DNA of 31,021 bases from MGOM01 sp035455265 (GTDB lineage Bacteria > Chloroflexota > Anaerolineae > Anaerolineales > E44-bin32), in the NCBI GenBank assembly GCA_035455265.1, contig DATIFK010000016.1, positions 1 to 31,021 of the forward strand. Reading direction: 5' to 3'. Shown here piece by piece: positions 1 through 7,360 of this stretch. The notes under the pieces are model-generated. The model was given only the letters and a program-made list of their open reading frames with translations, had not been told where the DNA came from and did not search any database. Numbering within the stretch: position 1 is the stretch's first letter; each line of letters starts with the position of its first letter. A program made the translations under genes and the position numbers.

Positions 1-2187
1 GCCGCCGGTGGGGCCGGAGGCGGAGAGCAGGCGTTCGAACTGGAGGGAGGTGACGACGTTGGGGTAGCGGCCGAGGCCGAACTCGCCGGAGAGCTCGGCG
101 TTGTAGATCTGGTAGCCCGGCGCCAGGATCACCGCCCCGACGTGAACCTGTTCCTCGCGTTCGACGTCGTTATGGTTGACCGCCTGGGCCTTGCAGGCAT
201 ACTGGCACGACAGGCACTCCGAGCAGATGGCGCAGGCGAGGCAGCGCGCCGCTTCAGCCTGTGCCAACTCGTCGGTGTAGCCGCGCTCGACCTCGACGAA
301 GTTGCCGAAGCGCGCCGAAACCGGCAGCTCCGGCATCGGCACTCGGCCTCCCAGGCGGACGTGCCCGGCCGTCATGCGATTGAGAGCCTCGCTGCGGGTC
401 AACTTGACTACCGGCAGTTCGGGGCGCGGCGCCGGTTCGAGAGCCTCACCTTGCAGATAGCGGTGGATGCTCTCGGCGGCGCGGTGGCCCGAGGCGACGG
501 CTTCGATGACGAAAGCCGTGCCGGAGACGCTGTCGCCGGCGGCGAACACGCCCGGGCGCGTGGCCGCCATCGTGTTGGGGTTGATGGCGATGGTGCGCTG
601 GCGTGTGATGCCGACCCCGGCATCCTCGGGGATGAAGGCCAGGCCGGCGCGCTGTCCCACCGAAAAGATGACCGTGTCCGCCGACAGTATGTGCTCGGAA
701 CCCGGCTCGGTTTCGACGTTCAGCCGCCCGTCGGCGTCGAAGGCGAAGTCCGTCACGCGCACGCACTCGACCCCGGCGGCGCGGCCGCCGTCGTCCACCA
801 CTCGCAGGAAGGAGCGGCCGGGGAAGAGCCGCACGCCTTCCGCCTCAGCCGCCTCGGCTTCCCACGGATGGCACGGCATGCGATCGCGCGGCTCGACGCA
901 CGCCAGGTCGACCTGAGCGCCCAGACGCACGGCGCTGCGGGCCACGTCGATGGCAACGTTGCCGCCCCCCAACACCAGGACGCGCGGCCCGAAGGGCTGG
1001 CCGTCGGCGGTGAGGACGCGGCCGTCCTCGCGCTGGAAGCGCGCCAGCCGGACGTCGCGCAGGAAATGGGTGTTGAGCAGCACACCCGGGAGCTGGGCCC
1101 CCGGCAGCGGCAGGCGCACGCCCTCGTGGGCCCCGACGGCGATCAGGACGGAGGAGAAGCCGTCGGCGAAGAGCTGGTCGAGATCGTCGACGCGGGTGTT
1201 GAGCCGCAGCTCGACTCCCAGGTCGAGGATGTCGGCGACCTCGCGTTCGATGATCGCGGTCGGCAAACGGTATTCGGGAACGCCGACGCGCAGCATTCCG
1301 CCGGCGACGGGCAGGGCCTCGAAGATCGTGACCGGATAGCCGAGGCGGGCCAGGTCTTGCGCCGCCGTTAGCCCGCATGGGCCGGCTCCGATAATGGCGA
1401 CCTTCGGACCGAAACGTTTCTCGGCGGGGGTGATGGGCGACCGCGGCTCAGCGTAGACGCGGTCGGTGACGAAGCGTTTGAGGGCGCGGATGTTGACCGG
1501 CTCGTCGATCAATCCCCGGTTGCAGGCCGTCTCGCAGCGATGGTTGCAGATGCGGCCGCAGATCCCCGGGAACGGGTTGTCTTCTTTGATGACCCGCAAC
1601 GCGTCCTGGAAGCGGCCCTCGCGGATCAGAGCGATGTAACCCTGGGCCCGCTGGCCGGCCGGGCAGGCGTCGCGGCACGGAGAGATGCCCAACTTCTCGA
1701 TGGCGTAGGCGTTCGGCACGGCCTGCGGGTAGAGCTTGTGGGCGGCGCGCCGCTGCGAGAGACCTTCGTTGAACGGGTCGGGAATGACGACGGGGCAGAC
1801 CGTGGCGCAGTCGCCGCAGCCGACGCACTTGGTCGGGTCGATGTAGCGCGGCTTGTGACGCAGCGTGACGGTGAAGTCGCCGGCGTGTCCGTCGACGCGA
1901 ACGACCTGCGTCTGCGTGTGCACGTCGATGTTGAGGTGCCGCCCGGTTTCGACCAACTTCGGGCTGATGGTGCACATGGCGCAGTCGTTGGTGGGGAAGG
2001 TCTTGTCGAGCTGCGCCATGTGCCCGCCGATGGCGCTGCGGGCCTCGATCAGGTGAACCCGAAAACCCTGGTCGGCCAGATCGAGGCTGGCCTGCATACC
2101 GGCAATGCCCCCGCCCACGACGAGCACGGCTCCCACGGGCGGGGCGGCGAGGATCGGATCGAGGCGGACCGCGGAGTTGTCAGACAA
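1..2187 (-). CDS. HdrA-like flavoprotein with an inserted GltD/NfnB NADPH oxidoreductase module (C-terminus beyond window)
   Basis: I translated this frame through all 729 visible codons without a stop or frameshift; it runs off the left edge. Residues 18-132 are HdrA-like: FAD motif GGGIAG at 25-30, then a [4Fe-4S] set C121/C124/C127/C131. Where HdrA normally has its second cluster, the protein changes to a full GltD/NfnB-type module: N-terminal Fe-S cysteines C171, C175, C210, C214, C218, C222; a second FAD motif GAGPCG at 267-272; a nucleotide motif GGGNVA at 407-412; and a GltD-style AAGD motif at 549-552. HdrA-like sequence resumes at a cysteine-rich run (C649, C652, C655, C658, C661, C665) and continues to the edge. 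TTG at 2187 is the best start; an in-frame stop lies just upstream and no strong Shine-Dalgarno is visible. Families: HdrA carries out flavin-based electron bifurcation, and GltD/NfnB oxidises or reduces NAD(P)H. Inference: a cytoplasmic enzyme linking pyridine nucleotide to ferredoxin and the neighbouring MvhD/HdrA proteins. Confidence 0.88.
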   Translation of the reverse strand, partial: MSDNSAVRLDPILAAPPVGAVLVVGGGIAGMQASLDLADQGFRVHLIEARSAIGGHMAQLDKTFPTNDCAMCTISPKLVETGRHLNIDVHTQTQVVRVDGHAGDFTVTLRHKPRYIDPTKCVGCGDCATVCPVVIPDPFNEGLSQRRAAHKLYPQAVPNAYAIEKLGISPCRDACPAGQRAQGYIALIREGRFQDALRVIKEDNPFPGICGRICNHRCETACNRGLIDEPVNIRALKRFVTDRVYAEPRSPITPAEKRFGPKVAIIGAGPCGLTAAQDLARLGYPVTIFEALPVAGGMLRVGVPEYRLPTAIIEREVADILDLGVELRLNTRVDDLDQLFADGFSSVLIAVGAHEGVRLPLPGAQLPGVLLNTHFLRDVRLARFQREDGRVLTADGQPFGPRVLVLGGGNVAIDVARSAVRLGAQVDLACVEPRDRMPCHPWEAEAAEAEGVRLFPGRSFLRVVDDGGRAAGVECVRVTDFAFDADGRLNVETEPGSEHILSADTVIFSVGQRAGLAFIPEDAGVGITRQRTIAINPNTMAATRPGVFAAGDSVSGTAFVIEAVASGHRAAESIHRYLQGEALEPAPRPELPVVKLTRSEALNRMTAGHVRLGGRVPMPELPVSARFGNFVEVERGYTDELAQAEAARCLACAICSECLSCQYACKAQAVNHNDVEREEQVHVGAVILAPGYQIYNAELSGEFGLGRYPNVVTSLQFERLLSASGPTGG

Positions 2188-2227
2188 TGTTGGCCCCGAC
2201 GTGCGCAGGTTGCCGGGAGGAATGCAC

Positions 2228-2269
2228 GGCCCCGGGTGATGCTGTCACCCTGAGACGATCATAGGGGCC
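2228..2269. other. Nested inverted repeats in the gap before the hdrA-gltD gene
   Basis: An outer stem GGCCCC (2228-2233) / GGGGCC (2264-2269) encloses an inner stem GGGTGA (2234-2239) / TCACCC (2245-2250). The structure sits about 40 bases upstream of the TTG start of the hdrA-gltD gene, in a 132-base gap. It could be an RNA leader hairpin or a protein-binding dyad. No U-tract follows on the minus strand, so a standard intrinsic terminator is not supported. Confidence 0.35.
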
Positions 2270-2319
2270 CGGTCTGACAGGGCTCCAGTGCTGGATGTCA
2301 CGGGCAGAGCGGAGGAAGT

Positions 2320-2799
2320 TCATCGGGATTGAGGGAAACGGCTGTCGGGCGCCGACTGGCCGTCGCCGGGTTGAGCGATCGGCAGACGCAGGGGGTTCGG
2401 CCCCAGGGCGCGAGCCCGCGCCGTCATGCCCTGGGCGATGCGCGCGAAGGTGGCGCCCATCCCACCGGACACGAAGTACATCTCCAGTCGCTCGGGGTCG
2501 ATCCCGATCTGCTCCAGCAGCTTCTTGGCGCGTGCCACGCGGGCGCGGCCGCGCTCGTTGCCGCGGACATGATGGCAATTGCCCAGGCTGCAGGCGATGA
2601 CGAAGACCGCGTCGGCGCCCTGTTCGAACGCGTCCAGCAAGTACTGCACATCCGTCTTTCCGGTGCACGGCAGGCGCACGAGTTTGACGTTGGCCGGATA
2701 GGTTTCGCGCAATGCCCCGGCGGTGTCCGCGGCCATATACCCGCAGTAGTTGCAGGTGAAGGCCGTGATCTCGGGGGTGAACTCGACTTCTCCGTTCAA
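2320..2799 (-). CDS. mvhD: MvhD/FlpD-like hydrogenase iron-sulfur subunit
   Basis: This 159-residue protein has the MvhD (FlpD) family layout: an N-terminal CNYC pair (C16, C19), C45 in LPCTGKTD, and C70/C75 in the ACSLGNCHH segment. The family's cysteines hold a [2Fe-2S] cluster that passes electrons between a partner dehydrogenase or hydrogenase and HdrA. No hydrogenase gene is nearby, so the donor here is probably the GltD-type module or ferredoxin encoded alongside (inference). The start is TTG at 2799: an in-frame TAG lies a short way upstream and no in-frame ATG precedes it. The Shine-Dalgarno is weak. The last 20 residues or so look unstructured. It lies between the ferredoxin and hdrA-gltD genes, as expected for a subunit of one Hdr-type complex. 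Confidence 0.88.
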   Translation of the reverse strand: MNGEVEFTPEITAFTCNYCGYMAADTAGALRETYPANVKLVRLPCTGKTDVQYLLDAFEQGADAVFVIACSLGNCHHVRGNERGRARVARAKKLLEQIGIDPERLEMYFVSGGMGATFARIAQGMTARARALGPNPLRLPIAQPGDGQSAPDSRFPQSR

Positions 2800-2833
2800 G
2801 GCATCTGCCCTGGCTCTTGACCTTGCTCGCTAG

Positions 2834-2910
2834 AGTCGTCAGTCGTCAGTCTTCAGTCGTCAGTCAAGCACCCGGACTGACCACTGACGACTGATAACTG
2901 ACAACTGATC
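2834..2910. repeat. Inverted heptanucleotide tandem array (11 x 7 bp)
   Basis: The stretch is exactly 77 bases in a continuous 7-base phase. Five units of type AGTCNNN (2834-2868) are followed by one different unit, CACCCGG, and then five units of type ACTGANN (2876-2910). Read as NNTCAGT, the left block is the reverse complement of the right block, so the array can fold into a hairpin with a long imperfect stem. It ends at the first base of the ferredoxin stop codon. It belongs with the heptad arrays at 6264-6360, 14708-14784 and 26337-26393. Confidence 0.85.
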
Positions 2911-3122
2911 TATCCGATCGGCCTCGCTTCGACGCTCAGGGCGCCCTCGGGGCAGGCGGTCACGCAGTCGCCGCAGCCGGCGCAGGCCCACTCGTCGACC
3001 AACATCTCGCCCACGGACCACTCCCAACTCAGGGCTCCCGTCCGGCACGAGGGAAGGCATTCGCGGCAATCATTGCAGAGTTGGTCGTCCCGATGAACGG
3101 TGTAGCGAACATCAACGGCCAT
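2910..3122 (-). CDS. 8-Cys ferredoxin-like protein with two [4Fe-4S] motifs
   Basis: A 70-residue protein with two classical CxxCxxCxxxC motifs: C16/C19/C22/C26 and C47/C50/C53/C57. The second is followed by Pro, as in bacterial ferredoxins; the first lacks that Pro (C26-Arg). ATG at 3122 is chosen because AGGAGG lies 9 bases upstream. A TTG at 3131 would touch that Shine-Dalgarno. The gene begins one base after the stop codon of the double hdrA, so the two are probably translated together. It likely carries electrons between the HdrA proteins, MvhD and CODH, or is a fixed Fe-S subunit of the complex (inference). It is not close in layout to CooF, which has four clusters and is about twice as long. 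Confidence 0.9.
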   Translation of the reverse strand: MAVDVRYTVHRDDQLCNDCRECLPSCRTGALSWEWSVGEMLVDEWACAGCGDCVTACPEGALSVEARPIG

Positions 3123-3123
3123 G

Positions 3124-6100
3124 TCAGGCAACCTCCTCGGGAACGGTGATGGCCCATCGTCCCAAACCGACGCGCAGCTGCTCGTCGTGGAAACCCTCGA
3201 GTTGGATGGCGCGCGCCGGGCATTCGGCCGTGCAGGTGCCGCATCCCTGGCAGCGAGCCGGGTCGATCCAGGCCGAACCGCCCAGTCCGCCGATGCCGAC
3301 CAGGTCCGATCGCATCGCCGGGATGCCGAAGGGGCAGGTGCGGACGCAGGTCAGGCAGCCGGTGCAGCGTTGCGGGTCGACGACGGCGACGACGCCGCCG
3401 ACCTGCAGGCTGGGACGAGTGAGGACGGTGAGCGCGCGCCCGGCGCACGCCAGCGCGTGGGCGATGCTCTCCTCGATGAACTTGGGGTAGTGCGCCATGC
3501 CCGCCAGGTAGAGCCCGTCGTCGGCGAAGTCCATCGGGCGCACCTTGGGATGGGCCTCTTGGAAGAAACCCTCGCGCGAGCGCGGCAAGCCGATGGCCTC
3601 CGCCAGGCGGTCCGTCCCTTCCGACGGCCGGATCGACATGCTGAGCGCCAGCAGTTCCGGTTCGAAGGTGAGCGTCTCGCCGAAGACGTGCTCGCGCACG
3701 CGCACCACCACGGCCGACCCGCCGGGGCGCGGCTCGACGGCCACCTGTGGCGGATCCTCTTCGGTGTAGCGGACGAACAGGACGCCGCGCCGCCGCGCCT
3801 CGACGTGATACTTCTCCCGGAAGCCGTAGGTGATGATGTTGCGATACAGCACGACCACCTGGCAGGCCGGGTTCATCAGCTTGAGCCGGATGGCGTTCTT
3901 GATCGTGTTGGTGCAACACACGCGCGAACAGTAGTCCAGCGTCCCTTCCGGGACGACGCACTGGATCATCACGGCCGAGCGAAGCTGCGCGGCCCGCTCC
4001 GGCTGATGGGTCAGGATCTCCTCCAGCTCGGACTGGCGGATGATGCGTGGATCCGACCCGAGGCCGTAGCTGCCGCCTCCGGACTCGACGCCGCCGGTGG
4101 CGACGATGGTGACGGCATGCCGAACCTCGGTGGACACCGGTCGCGTGTCGAGCGTGCGCAGGACGGCGCGGAAATCGCCGACGCTGCCGCTGTGCCGCAC
4201 GACCTCGGTACGCAGGTGAACGTGGACGTGCTCGTGGGCCATCACGCGGTTGACCAGGTCGCGCAGCAGGCGCTGCGGGTTATCGCCTTCGGCCACGTAG
4301 AAGATATGGTGCAGATTGCCGCCCAGCTCGGGGCTGCGTTCGACCAGGTGGACATCGAAGCCGGCGTCGGCGATCGCCAGGGCGGAGGTCATGCCGGATA
4401 CGCCGCCGCCGATCACCAGCGCCGCCTGCACCGGGGCGCGCTCCTGCCGTGTGACCGGGCGGGCGCGCTGGACGCGTTCGACCGCGCGCGTCATCAACTC
4501 GGCCGCCTTGCGCGTCGCGCCGACCGGATCGTCCGGATGCACCCAGGCGCACTGCTCGCGCAGGTTGACGAGGTCGAGGCGGTATGGGTTGATCCCGGCC
4601 TCGGCCGCCAGGCGCTGGAAGAACGGCTCATGGGTCCGATGGCTGCACGCGCCGATGACCAGCCGGCCGGCGCCGGGCGCTTCGGCCCAACGACGCAGCC
4701 GTTCGCGACTCTCCGGCAGGCAGGCCAGGGGAAGGACGTCGCAGCCGACGACGCCGGGCAGATGGCGGACGTGGGAGGCGACCGCCGCGAGGTCGACGAC
4801 ACCGTCGATCTCGCCGGCGCAACCGCACAGGGCCACCGCAACGCCGTCGTCGTCGCGATCCATCAGAGGGGAAGGCGCCGCGGCGGCGATGAACGGCTGC
4901 CCCCGGGAGAACGTACGCCGGCCCAGGCTCTCGTGCATCAGCAGCATGGCTGCGGCAGCGGCCCCGGAACCGTCCAGGATCGTCTCGGCGATTTCCTTGG
5001 GGGTGGCGAACGCGCCACAGACGAACACGCCCGGCCGAGAGGTCGACAGCGGCGAGAACTTGTCGGTCTCGCAGAAGCCGTAGTCGTTGAGGCGGATGCC
5101 GAGCAGGTGGGCGACGCGCAAAGCGTCCGATGGGGGCCGAATGCCGACGGCCAGGACGACCAGGTCGAAGCGGTCTTCTTGCAGCGGCCCCTGCCCGGCG
5201 GCGGACTCCTCATGACGGCGGCCGGCCGGGTAGCGCAGGATGACCTCGCCGGTGGCCGGATCCTCGGCCAGGGAAGAAATGCGGCAGCGGGTGTAGTGGA
5301 TGTCGTGGCCGTGGCGCGCCTGCTGGTAGTACAGCTCATACTCCTTGTTGAAGGCGCGCTCGTCCATGGTGAAGATATGGCACTCGGCCTCAGGGTTGCG
5401 CTGCCGTGCCAGGATCGCCTGTTTGGTAGCGTACATACAGCAGATCGACGAGCAGTAGGGATTCGTCTGATCGCGTGAGCCGACACACTGGAGCCAGGCA
5501 ATGCGGCGCGGGATGGCCCCGTCGGAGATGCGGCGAACGATTCCCTCCGTCGGGCCGGAGCGGGAGGCCAGCCGCTCGTACTGCATCGAGGTGATGACGT
5601 TGGGGATGCGGCCGAAGCCCAGCTCTGGCAGCTCCTTGGGCTGGAACGGCTGGAACCCCATCGCCAGAATGACGGCCCCCACGGAAATCTCATGTTCGGT
5701 GGGACGGGCCTCCAGGTCGATGGCGTGCGTCGGGCAGACCTCCAGACAGCGGCGGCAGGAGTCGCAGGCGGAGGTCTTCTCCAGAAGGTAGAACGTGTCG
5801 GGGATGGAGCGCGGCGCGGACTTGTCGATCGCCTTGCGCGTCGACAACCCGAGCTGAAAACCACTTGGCCGTTCTTCCGGGCAGACCTCGGCGCAGCGGC
5901 CGCAATTGATGCAGCGTGTCGGGTCGACGAAAGCCGGGTGCTGGCGCAGCCGGACATGAAAGTCGCCCGCCTGCCCGTCGCACGCCAGCAGGTCCGATGA
6001 GGTCAGAACGGTGATGTTGGGGTGGCGGTTGTAGTCGAGCAGGCCGGGCGTGATCGACGGGCGAGTGCAGCCGAAGCCGTGGTCCGACGTGCCCCGGCAC

Positions 6101-6273
6101 AGCACGCAGTCGTGCGTGGGGAACATGAAGCCGAGTTGGGCCACCCGGCCGCCCAGGGCCGGGTGGGTCTCCAACAGGTAGGTGTGCAGGCCGGCGTCGG
6201 CCAGGTCGATGGCGGCCCGCATGCCGCCGACCCCGCCGCCGATGACCAGGACGCTGTCGGAAGAGTCAGCCAC
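3124..6273 (-). CDS. hdrA: Tandem double HdrA-like flavin/iron-sulfur protein
   Basis: 1049 residues, well above the roughly 650 of a single HdrA. The first HdrA half has an FAD motif GGGVGG at 12-17, clusters C121/C124/C127/C131 and C170/C173/C176/C180, and the CSSICCMYATKQA segment. A middle domain with a CGC motif and GACSHRTHEPFF follows. A second HdrA half starts with GGGVSG near residue 620 and repeats the CSRVCCTNTIKNA segment. It ends with two ferredoxin motifs, C970/C973/C976/C980 and C1008/C1011/C1014/C1018. Each half should bind FAD; HdrA-type proteins split or join electron pairs at that flavin. No HdrB or HdrC gene is visible. The start is GTG at 6273: an in-frame TGA lies nine bases upstream, and TGGAGG sits 10 bases before GTG. 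Both the Shine-Dalgarno and the start codon are made of a heptad repeat array. It probably forms a complex with the three genes downstream (inference). Confidence 0.92.
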   Translation of the reverse strand: MADSSDSVLVIGGGVGGMRAAIDLADAGLHTYLLETHPALGGRVAQLGFMFPTHDCVLCRGTSDHGFGCTRPSITPGLLDYNRHPNITVLTSSDLLACDGQAGDFHVRLRQHPAFVDPTRCINCGRCAEVCPEERPSGFQLGLSTRKAIDKSAPRSIPDTFYLLEKTSACDSCRRCLEVCPTHAIDLEARPTEHEISVGAVILAMGFQPFQPKELPELGFGRIPNVITSMQYERLASRSGPTEGIVRRISDGAIPRRIAWLQCVGSRDQTNPYCSSICCMYATKQAILARQRNPEAECHIFTMDERAFNKEYELYYQQARHGHDIHYTRCRISSLAEDPATGEVILRYPAGRRHEESAAGQGPLQEDRFDLVVLAVGIRPPSDALRVAHLLGIRLNDYGFCETDKFSPLSTSRPGVFVCGAFATPKEIAETILDGSGAAAAAMLLMHESLGRRTFSRGQPFIAAAAPSPLMDRDDDGVAVALCGCAGEIDGVVDLAAVASHVRHLPGVVGCDVLPLACLPESRERLRRWAEAPGAGRLVIGACSHRTHEPFFQRLAAEAGINPYRLDLVNLREQCAWVHPDDPVGATRKAAELMTRAVERVQRARPVTRQERAPVQAALVIGGGVSGMTSALAIADAGFDVHLVERSPELGGNLHHIFYVAEGDNPQRLLRDLVNRVMAHEHVHVHLRTEVVRHSGSVGDFRAVLRTLDTRPVSTEVRHAVTIVATGGVESGGGSYGLGSDPRIIRQSELEEILTHQPERAAQLRSAVMIQCVVPEGTLDYCSRVCCTNTIKNAIRLKLMNPACQVVVLYRNIITYGFREKYHVEARRRGVLFVRYTEEDPPQVAVEPRPGGSAVVVRVREHVFGETLTFEPELLALSMSIRPSEGTDRLAEAIGLPRSREGFFQEAHPKVRPMDFADDGLYLAGMAHYPKFIEESIAHALACAGRALTVLTRPSLQVGGVVAVVDPQRCTGCLTCVRTCPFGIPAMRSDLVGIGGLGGSAWIDPARCQGCGTCTAECPARAIQLEGFHDEQLRVGLGRWAITVPEEVA

Positions 6274-6360
6274 CAGCCGTCAGCCTCCAGCTACCAGCGG
6301 GATTCCGGTAGCCGCAGGCTTTAGCCTGCGGGTTCCCAGTATCCAGTTTCCGGTTCCCTG
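6264..6360. repeat. Compound heptanucleotide array split by a hairpin
   Basis: The first block has five units of type NNYCAGC (6264-6298). After a spacer and the hairpin at 6312-6331, a second block has four units: TTCCCAG, TATCCAG, TTTCCGG, TTCCCTG (6333-6360). The array at 26337-26393 has the same two block types and a similar GGATT spacer but no hairpin, so the hairpin here looks like an insertion into a pre-existing array. The left block overlaps the start codon and ribosome binding site of the double hdrA gene. Confidence 0.8.
6312..6331. repeat. Perfect 8-bp hairpin, REP-like
   Basis: CCGCAGGC (6312-6319), loop TTTA, GCCTGCGG (6324-6331). Its compact perfect stem resembles dispersed palindromic elements of the REP type. 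It lies in the gap between the flavoprotein stop and the double-hdrA start, upstream of hdrA on the minus strand. It could also slow transcription, but no U-tract follows. Confidence 0.55.
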
Positions 6361-6390
6361 TGCACCTCAACGACCAGCTACTTCCCTGCG

Positions 6391-6420
6391 CCCCTCCCGT
6401 AGCGGAGCGAAAGGGAGGGG
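6391..6420. repeat. C/G-rich hairpin element
   Basis: CCCCTCCC (6391-6398) pairs with GGGAGGGG (6413-6420) across a 14-base loop, and the right side runs on into GGGGTGAGGG. It lies just downstream of the flavoprotein stop on the minus strand, and resembles in composition the hairpins at 8751, 17477, 19889 and 19995. Confidence 0.55.
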
Positions 6421-6433
6421 ATGGGGTGAGGGC

Positions 6434-7339
6434 TTATGCCGGCTGCTCGAGCAAGTACTCGTAGGCCGCCAAAGCGGCCTTGGCGCCTTCGCCGACGGAG
6501 ATCAGCACCTGCTCGGCGATGACGTCGGTGACGTCGCCGGCGGCGAAGATGCCGGGAGTCGATGTGCGATTGCGGGCGTCGACCTGGATACGGCCGCGGG
6601 CATCGCGCTTCACCAGCGAAGCGACGATCTCGGACTGCGGCACCAGATCGAGCTCGACGAAGAAGGCGTCGGCCTCGAGCTCCTTGGTGGAGCCGTTGTT
6701 GCGGATGCGGATGCGTCGGGCGTACTCGTCGCCGACGACCTCTTCGACGCGGAAGCCCTCGAGCACATCCACATTGGGCGCCGCCAGGACCTTCTTGCCC
6801 ATCGGTGACTCCAGCTCACCGTGCGTCGGGGCCACCAGGGTGACGCGGCGGGCGATGCGGGCCAGCTCGGCCGTCGAACGCAGCGCCAGGCCGGTATCGC
6901 CGATGACGCAGGTGTCGCGCTCGATGAACAGCGGCGCATACGACACGGCGCTGTAGCACAGCCCGCGCATCATGTATTCCTTCTCGCCGGGCACCTCCAG
7001 GCGCTGGCCGAGAGCACCGGTGGCGACCAGCAGGGTGCGGGCCTCGTAGATCGAGCCGGCGCGGGTCGAGACGCGGAAGTTGGGCCCGACCTTCTCGACC
7101 TTTTCGGCCTTGTCGAGCACCCGGGCGAATTCCAGGTACTCCACTTCGTTGGCGAAGCGGTTGACGACCTCCTCGCCGGTGATGACCAGGTGCTTCTCGA
7201 CGAAGGGCAGCTGCAGGCGGTAGTTGGTCTTTCCGCCGAGATCGCGGGTGATCAGCAGGACATTCAGGCGCTTGCGCAGAGCGTAGACCGTGGCGGTCAA
7301 CCCGGCCGGCCCGCCGCCCAGAATGATCAGGTCATACAT
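6434..7339 (-). CDS. Thioredoxin-reductase-like flavoprotein lacking the redox CxxC
   Basis: A 301-residue FAD/NAD(P)-dependent oxidoreductase of class II fold. The FAD motif GGGPAG is at 8-13, and a second conserved FAD motif, AAGDV, lies near the C-terminus. True thioredoxin reductases carry a CxxC in the region where this protein has GLCYSAVSYAP, with a single Cys. The usual GGGxSA nucleotide motif is also altered (VIGDTGLALRSTAE). Thioredoxin reduction is therefore unlikely; a ferredoxin- or partner-linked FAD oxidoreductase is more plausible (inference). ATG at 7339 has a strong GGAGGAAGGGAG upstream. The gene starts 21 bases after the malic enzyme gene, suggesting shared transcription. 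It might connect NAD(P)H from malic enzyme with the Hdr/ferredoxin system. Confidence 0.82.
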   Translation of the reverse strand: MYDLIILGGGPAGLTATVYALRKRLNVLLITRDLGGKTNYRLQLPFVEKHLVITGEEVVNRFANEVEYLEFARVLDKAEKVEKVGPNFRVSTRAGSIYEARTLLVATGALGQRLEVPGEKEYMMRGLCYSAVSYAPLFIERDTCVIGDTGLALRSTAELARIARRVTLVAPTHGELESPMGKKVLAAPNVDVLEGFRVEEVVGDEYARRIRIRNNGSTKELEADAFFVELDLVPQSEIVASLVKRDARGRIQVDARNRTSTPGIFAAGDVTDVIAEQVLISVGEGAKAALAAYEYLLEQPA

Positions 7340-7360
7340 GGGGTTCTCCCTTCCTCCGTC

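Noticed and set aside
2834..2910. CRISPR-like array
   Set aside because: Units are only 7 bases with no unique spacers, so it is a short tandem repeat.
3121..5478. Long plus-strand open frame (785 codons) over the double hdrA
   Set aside because: It is antisense to a protein with intact FAD and Fe-S motifs; its translation is Arg/Gly/Asp-rich without domains, as expected for a GC-rich shadow frame.
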